Part shown: in pieces, positions 12,144-22,359 of the stretch | Numbering within the stretch: position 1 is the first letter of the stretch | Layout of the letters: each line of letters begins with the position of its first letter | Origin: Serpula lacrymans var. lacrymans S7.9 | Taxonomy: Eukaryota; Basidiomycota; Agaricomycetes; Boletales; Serpulaceae | Assembly: GCF_000218685.1 (NCBI RefSeq) | Contig: NW_006763307.1 | Location: 532,507 to 596,506, forward strand | DNA: 64,000 bases | Direction: 5' to 3' | The notes under the pieces: model-generated | What the model saw: only the letters and a program-made list of their open reading frames with translations | The model's database searches: none | Told to the model about the DNA's origin: nothing | Program-made: the position numbers and the translations under genes

Positions 12144-12470
12144 ATGTCATCTACACCAAAGAACCTAACGATCACCTACGCTCTTCATCCACCTCCATCA
12201 GTGCCTTCTCCCCGCGATTTATCGCCATGTGCGACACGCTCGTTTCCACTTTCTTTTCCAACCGAGTCTCAGTCATCGCCCGCAGCATTTAACGCAAAAT
12301 TATACTATGAGTCCTTGGTATCATCCATTGCCGAAGCACGGGTGAAAATTGGAGAAGATCTGACGGCGTGGCGGGATGCGGTTGGGACTATAGAAGCGGA
12401 TGCAGAGAAAGAGGCGCTGGCGAGGCGGAAGGAGGAGGATGGCGAGGACGACGATGAAGGGGAAGAATAA
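12144..12470 (+). CDS. GON7: Probable KEOPS/EKC complex subunit GON7
   Basis: An intronless 108-residue protein. Gon7 stabilises Pcc1/Kae1 in the KEOPS complex that makes the t6A base of ANN-decoding tRNAs. The C-terminal half has the Gon7-like layout: YYESLVSSIAEARVKIGEDL, then a helix TAWRDAVGTIEADAEKEAL, then a very acidic tail (GEDDDEGEE). The N-terminal half is Pro/Ser-rich with a short strand-like stretch (TRSFPLSFPT), where Gon7 contacts Pcc1. Gon7 is short and fast-evolving, so the call rests on pattern and size and is tentative. An alternative is an unrelated small acidic protein. Confidence 0.5.
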   Translation: MSSTPKNLTITYALHPPPSVPSPRDLSPCATRSFPLSFPTESQSSPAAFNAKLYYESLVSSIAEARVKIGEDLTAWRDAVGTIEADAEKEALARRKEEDGEDDDEGEE

Positions 12471-12756
12471 ATGTGTGGGCCACTGACAGTATGCAAATGT
12501 TCGCTGAGACCGACAAATCATGGTTCATACTGATTCACACAACTTGATGATCATCGTTAAGAGTGATATATACCCACACGATATCTATCGCCATCAACAA
12601 AACTCAGTCAAGATTTACTCTATCCAGTGTATACTATGATGTCACTTGCATATATTTGACGTCATCCAACTCCCAGCTCAAGAAAATAAAACGACTCGCC
12701 AAAGAACCAAAACCGAACTATCTCTCCCCTAGTATCGCAACGCAACATTATTCACA

Positions 12757-13221
12757 ATGTCCTCAGCACGATCTGGCGCTATGCAGTCCAAAGTGGGCAA
12801 CCCACAAATATACGAAGCGGGGGACCAACGGTGTGTAATTTCGCTTCTTGACATGTGCAACGGCAGTTCGTCTCATCTACTCGCAGAACATCCAAGGAAA
12901 CGGATAAGAACCCCCACAAGAAGTACGACGAAGGACAAGGCAATGCACATCATGATCTAGACTCAAAGTGAGCATACTCTGTGCCTTCCATTCACGACAA
13001 CCACACTCACCCATTCATCCAGAGATGAGCGCAGCATAGGCAATCGTCTGGCCGCTGCATCTAAGCACTCGCGTGATACAAGCACTGGGGATGCGCCCGA
13101 TTCATCTACAGATCCGTTGGCGCCTGCACGAGCACATGGGAACGAACCGTCCAGGGGAGCACAAGTAGATGCAGAGCTGCAGCGTGAAGATGAGGAGGAG
13201 ATGCAAAGAAAAGGCGCTTAG
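12757..13221 (+). CDS. Small hydrophilic stress-type protein
   Basis: Exons 12757-12830, 12866-12967 and 13023-13221 give 124 residues. The protein is almost wholly polar, with conserved-looking blocks SKVGNPQIYEAGDQR, YDEGQGNAHHDLDSKDERS and HGNEPSRGAQVDAELQRED, ending QRKGA. Similar short hydrophilic proteins occur widely in basidiomycetes and are often described as stress-associated; that link is from memory and is not shown by the sequence. The first intron must be 35 nt (acceptor GGCAG at 12861-12865) to keep frame. The next acceptor (12885) would give a normal 55 nt intron but breaks the frame. Start could be the second Met (codon 9). Confidence 0.6.
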
Positions 13222-14882
13222 GCATCAGTATTGACATCCATGCCCTTGATACATCCATGCCCTTGATATCAACACGACCGAGTCGACGCAAATGATCATC
13301 GATTCGTGAAATGATATAAAACCCTCAGTGTCAACACCAAAAATTATTGAGCAAAATGATAGACTTCATCGCATTGCGGGTCCGAATCGACAAAATATTC
13401 TACGTGGAATAGCTGTATGAACCACCGGCTTTGCTCGTCCTCTATAACTGAAGAATAAGCGTGGCCGAAACCAAGCACTAAGACGTCCATCGAGGCAGTT
13501 ACGCCTCTTTGCTTTCCGCCCTACTTTGGCACAGACCAGTCTTGCAAAAGTTCACTGGGTCTGCAATTTGACTTGAGTGCGTTGAAGACACAAAAATGAA
13601 CATCGCAAAGCTTTTGAAGGGGCACGTCACGTGAGAACGCTGAAGGTCCGTGCGTGGTATTCTTCTCTCGCGCTGTCAGCTTCACTCACAGGGCTTGTAC
13701 CACTATGTGATTTATACCAAAAGGTCGTTGATATTATGCACACTTCTCTCCAGTAACTCGCTCTATAGTATGGCAAATATGAAGTCTAGCATCGATACCT
13801 AGTATATAGCCGTTCTTCGTGTAGCCGCCATTGAATCGCCCTGTTCGGATGCTCTGCGAATGCTAATACTCATGGTGCTAGGAACGTCGCATAAAAGCAA
13901 GGTGCTCAGCAATCGAATGACTCGCCTGGGGGATTCTGTTCTGCTTGCTGGTCTCGACTGGAGCGAACCTTAAGCAAGGAGGTTGGCTTTATGACCGTTT
14001 TATGATCTATCAACGAAGTTTTTCAATTTCTTTCAGGAGATTAAAAGTTCGTTTGGGATGAAGGAGAAGCAAACACGAGGCGTACTGGGCGTTATAATCA
14101 AATGTCGTATCACATTGATTCGATGGAAGGTGGTGACAAGTTGTGCAGTCTAGACACGAAAGCAGGAAGAGCGGGAAAGCAAGCAGGGATGAGAGATTAC
14201 GGGATATCGTCTCAACGAGCCAACTCCTATGAAGTGCAATACGAACGTGGCCCACGTATAATTTGGTCTCTCTTTTCACGATTGTTTTTCAATCACAGCA
14301 TTATTCGGTGCCTGGGATGCAGGACTCCGGTACTAGTGCTCGTGGGCGAAATGTTAGATTGATCATTATGATTATATCGTAACGATTTACTATCAAAGGA
14401 ACTCGAGTTAATCTCGCTTTCCAGGACCAACCCGACAAACGCTATAATAGGGGTAAGTTCTATGCTTAGACGTGCTTCATGAACGAAACCTTCCCTGCTT
14501 CCTAGCTTCTATCGTGATTGCGATAAACATCAGCATAATTATTCGGGTGGCCAGGCTTGAATGGGGAAAGTATTTCAGCGTGTACCCAACGAGGCAGACT
14601 TCAGTTGCCAGTCGCATGCCCTTTTTAAGTGGTCTGCAGCATTATCGGTAAGTCCTCCGTTACTGCATAGTCGTTTTATCAACTCACTAAGCCTAGTTTT
14701 GTACCAGACATCGCTGCTGCTCGGCTCTACGCATTGTGTGATCACATCAAAACTATCAAGGCATCGTATACTACCACGTGTGAGTACCTGGTTTCAACTA
14801 GATTTGCTATCATCGATTTGTCTGATTTGTCAAGCTCTACCATAGATTTGTGAGAAATAGTTCTGGCAGTAACTCTAACAAG
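13222..14882. other. Intergenic; includes spliced leader of the MYND gene
   Basis: No coding gene is supported in 1.66 kb. A 17 bp unit CATCCATGCCCTTGATA is tandemly repeated near 13238. The last 250 bp hold an intron-like stretch (GTAAGT after CAGCATTATCG, near 14650). The leader of the second MYND copy has the same arrangement (CAGCAATTCG then GTGAGT near 17395), so the 5' untranslated region is probably spliced. Confidence 0.5.
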
Positions 14883-16957
14883 ATGCCAACTCGCGCTAGT
14901 AGGAAATTTCGCCATGGAAATCAAAATAAGAACCAGTTCCAGGTACACCACAAGGCCCACAACTTGTCGCGCTATTCTGATGAAAGACAAGAATTGATTG
15001 CGCCTCTCATCGACGACATCGCGATGGAGAAAATACCGCCAGACCACTCTGGACGACCAACGGCAGAAGATATAGACGCCATTATGACGGCTCTCAATGC
15101 GATCATAGCACTACGACATACTTTACAACTAGGGATGGAATTAGACAAGAAGTGTCCCTTCGAACCTCGATCTATCTGGCCCAGGCTGTTTGCATGGATG
15201 AAGTGTCTCTATAAACATTGCGTCCTTCGCCACGGATACGACACAAAGACTCAAGAGACGGCATTCATTGAGATTGCTTGTCTATCACACTTATATGTTC
15301 ACGGTGGTGACCCTACCAAAAGCATCTACACTACTCCAGGATTTACGTCTTTTGTTACCGAGATTTGGCTGAAAGAACAGTATTATCTTACCAAATACAC
15401 AGAATTCAAGGCTGGTTATAGCGGCTTCATGTTCTCTGAAACGATAGCTCAATTACTCACCGAGGAGCATCAACGGGAAGATCGTGTGGATGAGATAATA
15501 GCCGCAGCTGGAACCATGGACTCCCTTGCGACCTATACTCTAAAGTATCTTCGTTCAGCCATCTCCGCTGATCCTCTCGATTTTCACTTGATCCGAGGCA
15601 TACTGTTCGTCATCTCAATGTGCTGCGTAGAAAATGGCAGGCTATATGGCACATTCTTGCGGCGATCTGGTGCTTTTCTCGTGGCGAAGACGTTTCTTAT
15701 AGCTGCGAAGCACATCACAAAGCCGGTTGATCATGACGTATTATTCACCATACGTTGGGCTTACCTGTTTTTCGGCACTGTACCTTTGTGTGGAAAAGGC
15801 CCCTATTGGATGATTCAATCACTGGAGTCAGGTTTACTTCAGGGACTTTTACTATCGTGCGGGCTCATGAAGGCAGAGCTCCCTTCTCCCCATGCTCAAA
15901 TCGCTATTGAAACGTTGGAGAGAGTTGGGCAGGCACTGGTCCTGCACTCCGTTTTGCACGCACTCAAGCGGCCCTTTATGGAGATACTGGAATCTAACAT
16001 TGCCACGCCAGAGGCAGCGGGGCCCTTGTGGAGTCACTGGTTAACTTTCAAAGACATAGTGGCAGAGAGGTTGCATGTGTTGAGCATTAGCGACACGTTT
16101 GGATTAGCAAAGGCGAACAAGAGCTGTGATTTCCCTTCTGTAAGTGACAAAACCTGCATCGTTCACCCTGTGATGACATCATCCTTGTTTCATAGTGCAT
16201 CAATAGTTTTGATAACGAGGAATTGAACGCTTTACGTTGTGCTGGGTGCTACAATGCTCATTACTGTTCACGAGAATGTCAGCGTAAAGCTTGGCCCAAA
16301 CATCGCGGATTCTGTCAGAGCGTTCAGGATCAACTGGAAGGTCAGGAGCATAATTCTTCTAGGGAACTGTCTTGTTTGACTTATTTACGTCACTTCTTTT
16401 CCGTAGAGGAAGTATTACCTCCACACGAGATATATCCTGAAATCATGTTCTATATGTTCTTGGCCGATCAGACTTTCAGTGTCCACAAAGACACGATTTT
16501 GGATCGAATCTTCGATTTCAGCGAGCAAAACAGGGAGAAAATCACCTGTTTTGACCAGCTGTCATCGTATGTCGTCTGCTTGGATTTTGCAGCCTATCCC
16601 ATGGCCATCACTGTTGGGAAAAGCCTGCAGTTTCTTTCAAAACGTCCACATCGGCGTGACGAGGACGAGTTCCCGATCGACGTCCCGTCTTTTCGTCCAA
16701 TGATTGAGCATGCATTACAACAATTGAAGGGAGAGAAGGTTGAGGAGAATAATCCGAAACTCATCATGCAGACGCGAGCCCCCACGATCGGATCATGGTT
16801 TCCCGATGTCTCAAACTATTATGTCACTTTGCACTCAGATTTCAGGGAACGGTTCAATCAAAGTGCGTCGTAGCCGTGATGCGATGAGCGAAATCTTGCT
16901 GACCCCTTCACAGAGTGGAGGGCGAGATACTATGGCCATGATCTGGAACTGATCTAA
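14883..16957 (+). CDS. MYND zinc-finger protein (intact tandem copy)
   Basis: Exons 14883-16139, 16196-16340, 16407-16862 and 16914-16957 give 633 residues. A helical region of about 400 residues precedes a MYND finger made across the first intron: CDFPSC, then RCAGCYNAHYCSRECQ, W, H and a final C (residues about 415-460). MYND fingers bind Pro-rich peptides and are common in large mushroom gene families of unknown role. About 170 further residues follow (VHKDTILDRIFDFSEQNREKIT). I place the 66 nt intron at 16341 and the short last exon by comparison with the neighbouring copy, which has introns at the same places. ATG at 14883 matches the decayed start of the second copy. Confidence 0.8.
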
Positions 16958-17602
16958 TCATATCTTACCAGAATTATTGACGGAGGAATCCGAAAGGAGG
17001 GCGTGCGTTGTGCTTTTGTACGTTACAAGAAGTTACAAATGGGGTTGCGCGATCGCGCGTCATGCTATGTGTAGCAAAAATTTGAGGATATACTGTAAGA
17101 TATCTTGTTAGTAAATGATAGTTTTACTTCCGATTGTTGGACAGAGAACAGCCAGGTTGCTATATAAAGGGCAGGGCCACGGATGTCTTTCTTGTCAGTG
17201 GTTTGAGAACCGACACGAGGCCATCACGATAAAGTTAACATATCGTGCTGCTGCCGTATGCATTTGGATAGGAAGACTTCTATCTTCTCTCCAAATTAGG
17301 CAATCATAGGGCTCATATTAGCGACGTCGAAGGTCTGCGGCGATGAGCTCGGCTAAACTGTCCTTATGTATAAGTCGTCTGCTCAGTACTGCAGCAATTC
17401 GGTGAGTCCCTCGTCTCCTAGTTGCAAAAGTTCCACTACCTCAATAGTGCGCTGCAGTTGCTACTACCAGTGCACATATCCCTTGATAACGGTTGAATCA
17501 GTCCTGAAGTCCACTCTACTGCGTGAGTGTTTGTTACTTCTATTACTGAAGTCACATGATTAACGAGAATGCCTCCGTTGAATTATGGTCAGCTATAAAG
17601 TG
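16958..17602. other. Spacer between MYND copies
   Basis: No coding gene. It holds TATATAAAGG at about 17160 and, from 17340, a leader related to that of the first copy, including an intron-like stretch after 17400. This shows the duplicated unit included promoter and leader. Confidence 0.45.
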
Positions 17603-20050
17603 ATGCCAACTCGCGGTCAAAGAAAGTTTCTATTGTTTATCTAGCAATGAACAGCTCAGACTTCGAGTGAAGGTCTCTATATATTGGAATAATGTACCTA
17701 GCAATGAACAGCTGGAAAAACGAAAGGTAAGCTAGGTACTCGTAATTTAACAAGAAAGGGGAATCTCACCTCAGACTTCGAGTGAAGGTCTGAGGTGTCT
17801 GCCTAACGACGACAGCGTATATAAGGGAGAACGGAATCAAAATCAAAAATGTTATCTGATGGCGCACGGGCCACTCCATCTACTAGGCCTGCCTAGTTCG
17901 GCGCTTGCGCCACTTCCCTTCTTCGTACGACGCTTGTTTCTCTCATATCTCCAACAGTTTCGCCATAAGCAAAATGACTTGTTTGGCATATACAGCGACG
18001 GCGTCTCGCGTACCCTCTCTGATCATCGACGTAGGAGTCTTCTCAGTTTACTTTCCGATGTTGCCATCGAGAAAATACCATCAACTCGTTCTGGGCAAGT
18101 TTTGACAGAAGAGGAGACTAGTGTGGTTATGAACGCGCTCAATGCCATCATACCTCTACGGCAACTCTTACGTCCTGCACCTTCTCTGGGTCAACCGTGT
18201 TGCATCGATCCCGATGCAGCTTGGCCAAAATTCTTTGCATGGATGCAGTATATCTCTACCAATCCTGCGTTGTGCATGAACAATGCGACAAGACCACTCA
18301 GCAAATAGCGATTACCGAGATAGCGGGTCTGGCACACTTCTACGTTTTCAACCATAGTAAGACGGTTATGGCCACACCGACCTTTACGATCTTCGCCACC
18401 GAGCTATGGCTCAAAGAACAGGTCCTTTTGGCCAAATATCCGAAAATTAAATCTGGATATAAAGGGATGGTATTCTCCGAGATCATTGCTCAACAGCTTA
18501 GCGGTGGAGAATTCGTTCGGGACATGATTGTCGCAGTGATGGTCAAGGGAGCAGGGGGTTCTGCCGATACACTTGCAGCCTACAATATCAAATACCTTCG
18601 TTCGGCTCTCGCAGTCGATTCCCCAAATTTCGATCTGATCCGAGTCCTTATTTTCATTCTCATGGTTAGTTGTGATGGTAATGGTGAGATACTGGCGGCA
18701 TTCGAGCGACGGTCTGGGATTACGTTCGCGACGAAGGCATTCCTTGCTGCCGCAAATCGAATCACGAAGTCTATGGATTTTGACGTCTTACAGACACTTC
18801 GGGTCTCGTATCTTTTCTTTGATAATATGTCACTGCTACAGACAAATCCTGGTTGGATTGCAAAAGCGCTCGAGGCCGGACTCCTCAGCGCCTTCTTGCT
18901 TTCGTGTTCAGTGGTCGAAACAAAGCTTGATAGTAGCCTTGCCATGGTGGCTGTCAAAGTGTTTGATATCATCAAGAAAGCTTTCGTCTTGCATTCTGTT
19001 CTACTCGCGCTCGAACAGCCTTTCCAAGAGATCATTGAATCCGATATCGCTAAACCTCGGGTTGCAGGGTTATTGTGGAAAGAATGGGTATCATTCACGG
19101 ACATGGCAAAAGAGCGGCTGATGATCATGGATGTCGCTGACATGTGTAGGGTCACGAAATCGAGTTCGAGTAGAACTTGCGGGTTCTCTGCAGTGAGTGG
19201 CTTTGACATTGACGTTCCCAATTTTATGCATTCTCTTACTTTCATCTCCTAACAATAGTGCCCCAATGTGAATAGGGGAAACGATGTCAAACTCTCCCGA
19301 TGTACTGGTTGCCGCAGCACTCATTACTGTTCACGAGAGTGTCAGCGAAAGGCATGGCCAGAACATCGCGCGTTCTGTCAATCTATTCAAGGGAATCCTG
19401 AAGGTTCGTGTACTTGATTTAATTACGAGGACTTTCCGATCAAGTTGTTGTTATCTAACATCCTTTTCTGTACCTGCTCTAGACAACATAATATCATTGA
19501 GCAAGCCCACGAATGAGGTCTACTCCGAGTCCAAGTTTTTCATGTTCCTGATCGATCAAACGTTCAACATCCACAAAGACGCCGTCTTGGACCGCATCTT
19601 CGACTACAGCGACCAAAACAAAGAGAAAATCACGAACGTCGATCAGCTGACATCTTTTGTCGTCTGTATTGACTTTCAAGCTATCCCACTTGCTATCATG
19701 GCAGGCAAAATGCTGCATTTCAACAGTACCTTCTTGACCTTGCCCGATGATCAGGATGGGCGTCCGGTTGACATACCCGTCTTTCGGCTTGTCCGCCATG
19801 ATGGGCAAGGCGACATCAGAAAGGTAGCGGACGAGGATGACCCGAAGATGATCGTGCAGACGCGGACGGTCAGTATTGGCCAATGGATGTTCGATGTCAG
19901 ATCATTCTATGTGCGCTTGAAGGTTGAATTCAGAAAACGCTTCAATGAAAGTGCGTAGTCAGACTAAAAATAAATTCCGCAGCTGTTCTGACACCCCAGA
20001 CCCCACATTTAGAACGGGTGGAGAGATACCGGATTGTGGAGATGGAGTGA
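17603..20050 (+). pseudogene. MYND zinc-finger protein, interrupted and frameshifted tandem copy
   Basis: This copy aligns along its length with the intact MYND gene at 14883. Its original start is ATG at 17603 (MPTRGQRKF, against MPTRASRKF in copy one). The coding match stops at AGTTTC (17625-17630) and resumes after a second AGTTTC (17956-17961) with RHKQNDLFG, so 331 bp are inserted. Further on, at about 18248-18253, two extra bases (AT) shift the frame between FAWMQ and LYQSCVVHEQ. The rest is open: exons to 19192, 19259-19403, 19483-19950 and 20013-20050, with a complete MYND finger (CGFSAC, RCTGCRSTHYCSRECQ, H, C). Intron positions equal those of copy one. A new start at 17859 inside the insertion gives 149 residues before a stop. 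Confidence 0.75.
17631..17961. mobile_element. 331 bp insertion with 6 bp flanking repeat AGTTTC
   Basis: Defined by comparison with the intact MYND copy. Inserted DNA lies between two copies of AGTTTC, as expected of a target-site duplication. Inside are two copies of CTAGCAATGAACAGCT (17640, 17698), two of CAGACTTCGAGTGAAGGTCT (17657, 17772), a hairpin CCTCAGAC...GTCTGAGG and a TATATAAGG at about 17818. I see no clear terminal inverted repeats and no coding capacity, so it would be a small non-autonomous element. An alternative is filler DNA from break repair. Confidence 0.5.
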
Positions 20051-20482
20051 ATGGAAGGAGGGTACATTGCATATATGTATTATAGGATGCACGAATGTAC
20101 GAGAGAAAACGTCACAGAGAAGAGTCTGGCCTGTAGATCGCGCAAAAAGATACTACAGTACTTCGCTGGTGATAAAGTGACTATCCAAAAATTCGATGAC
20201 AGATGCGGGCTTTGGCACGCCGACATTATACTGGCCGTCCATTTACTGTCCATATTGATTCATAACGCGGATATTCCGTCATCTGTACTCATTAAGAGCT
20301 AATATTGAGATCTGAGGTTTGTAACAACACATGGGAGACACTAGCGAATTTATTTACTACAGTCAGAAATGCGATCTTCTTCTTCAACTTGGAAATAATA
20401 CAACAAAGGTACGGGAAAGGCGGTAATAATAAGAACAACAATTGCCTCAGAACCGAACTCATCAGTAGCTTTGAGATATTCC
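20051..20482. other. Convergent spacer, MYND pseudogene / thioredoxin
   Basis: The 3' flanks of two convergent genes. Only short unsupported open frames are seen. Confidence 0.5.
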
Positions 20483-20980
20483 TTAGACGTGGGATTCGAT
20501 GAGTTTCTAAGCCATGAATTGCCAGGTTAGTGGCTGTAGTGTAAAATGAATACCGCACATACCGCGAGTGCAGGAGGGTTGGCACCGACGAGTTCGCCGA
20601 TTTTCTGGCCATCCTTGAAGACCTGGAAAGTGGGCATCTGTACGAAAGACGAAACCATCATGAGTTATCGCACGTAATGCACATGGAAAGAAAGGAAATC
20701 GTACCGCTCGAATGCCTACTTCTGAGCTAATGTCAGGTTGGTCATCCACGTCTACCTTGAAGAAGACAACATTGTCGGATTTACACTCGTCTGAGAGACG
20801 CTCAAAAATGGGGGATATAACCCTGCACGGGCCACACCAGGTTGCCCAGTAGTCGATGATGACGACTTTACCATTGTTGATCTGTGATAGATACAATGAA
20901 TACCGCATATAGGCGCGACGTTAAGAGAGACTCACCACTTCCTGGAATTCTTTGAGAGAGTTGAGGGGAGTGACGGTCAT
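20483..20980 (-). CDS. TRX: Thioredoxin
   Basis: Four exons (20936-20980, 20881-20935 is intron-flanked at 20881, then 20705-20881, 20563-20637, 20483-20506) give 106 residues, the usual size. The exon set is 20936-20980, 20705-20881, 20563-20637 and 20483-20506. Thioredoxin reduces protein disulfides using electrons from thioredoxin reductase. The active site WCGPC is at residues 30-34 after VVIIDYWAT. The partner cis-Pro motif MPTFQVFKDG and the buried VDVDD are present. No targeting peptide is seen, so it is cytosolic. The last exon is only 24 nt. It differs from a glutaredoxin by motif and fold order. Confidence 0.95.
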
Positions 20981-22359
20981 GAGGGGCTTGAAGGTGTTTG
21001 ATTGATGAAGGATTGGATGCTGGCGTACTGAGAATGATATGGAGATCAGATTGTTTATATACAGCCGCGTTAATCAGCTTCAATTCACCACAGGAGAGAT
21101 CACGTGACTGGGCTGACATACCTCGCTCGTATACTAGTAATGTACAAAGTAGTACTTATTGCTGTCAACGAACACAAATGTAAGCGCTATCACCCACGCA
21201 GTCCACCTCAAATGGCGCAGGCAATACAACACGATTTGCAATACTGTCCACTTCTGGTCCAGCCTGGCAGCTTCTAGTGACATTATGGTTTATGGGCAGT
21301 GTTGCGATAACAAATCATTGTCAGACTATGATACATACAATAGCAGAGAACATTCTAGTAGAATCACGTATAGGAAAGCGCTTGCATGCTGCGTAGGATA
21401 AGAGTCGATTTCCCATTATCAACGTAGAGCCGTAGAAGAAACCCCGAGTCCGAGCGGTTCGAGTGGAGTGGGTTTATTGGGAGCGGGCTACCATCGCACT
21501 ATTTTCCGTCCCGCGTCTAGGCGCAACGGAAGCCTATCCATTCAAACGCCATATACCCATGACCGCACCTGCCCCTAATATTAACGCATATTTAGAGCAG
21601 GTGCTTCGGCGAAATAATCCACATGCCCATACCAAGCGCATACACAGAGCGTATATCATTAATATTGTCGTTAGCCGTGCATTGTGTGCCTGGAAGACGA
21701 ATGAAAGAATAGGTAGTAAGGACAATAATATCAGATCAACTTCGAAGACATCACGCACCAAACGAAAAGTTGACCGGCGGGGGGCAGTTATAACTGTCTT
21801 TTAGGGCCCAAAGAGTGCAGAGACCACTGGAAAGTTTCAGTCGGGGGTGGGCCAAGTAATTCTAGACGCTTTCTCTTGGTATTGTGAGTGACCTCCTTGG
21901 TAAATTCCAATGGAAGCATATCAATACTATGTCCACCACAAGGTGAGGGTCTGCTAGGTGTTACGTTAGCTGCGGTCCAGTGTCAAGTATCATGTTGAAT
22001 ATAAATTTGTTGCACGACGTATACGACACGCACGAGGCGTCAAAAGCTGTTGCAGAAAGACCAAGAAAGACAATTTGGAATGGTACGATGATATGAATTG
22101 CGGTGCTCGGGTAGTAGGGCGGAGCCTGAGTGACTGGCGTCAATTGGAATAATATCAAGTAACTTACCGTGACAGCTCGAAAGACACTCGGCACCCAATC
22201 TCTTTCTTCTCAACCATCACCACACCGGACGCGACAACAGGACGCTAACTGCATTGCCAGGGAGGGTCTGGGTTCAGCAACAGGCGTTAATTCTTGATTC
22301 TGTGCGGTACCGGGTTCTGACCGTATCCCGAGTGAAGGTCTCCATATCTGTGATTCTTG
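20981..22359. other. Divergent spacer, thioredoxin / LAM gene
   Basis: About 1.4 kb between divergent genes. The thioredoxin and LAM promoters must lie here. One minus-strand open frame (21961-22194) has a GTAAGT..CAG intron-like stretch but no recognised family; it is listed separately. CGAGTGAAGGTCT at 22329-22341, 18 bp before the LAM ATG, is identical to two sites in the insertion at 17631. Confidence 0.5.
21961..22194 (-). CDS. Doubtful small ORF, 77 codons
   Basis: An open frame with a hydrophobic middle (HIIVPFQIVFLGLSATAF). A 42 nt stretch from GTAAGT to TCACTCAG after codon 9 could be an intron and keeps frame either way. I do not recognise it, and it may be chance. It is kept only because its codon-like pattern and splice-like signals stand out in an otherwise empty spacer. 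Confidence 0.2.
   Translation of the reverse strand: MPSVFRAVTVSYLILFQLTPVTQAPPYYPSTAIHIIVPFQIVFLGLSATAFDASCVSYTSCNKFIFNMILDTGPQLT

Noticed and set aside
20051..20302. 83-codon ORF after the MYND pseudogene
   Set aside because: It lies in the 3' flank, shows no family resemblance and starts right at the stop of the previous gene.
21440..21470. GCGGTTCGAGTGG, tRNA T-loop-like
   Set aside because: No matching acceptor, D-arm or anticodon stem could be drawn around it.
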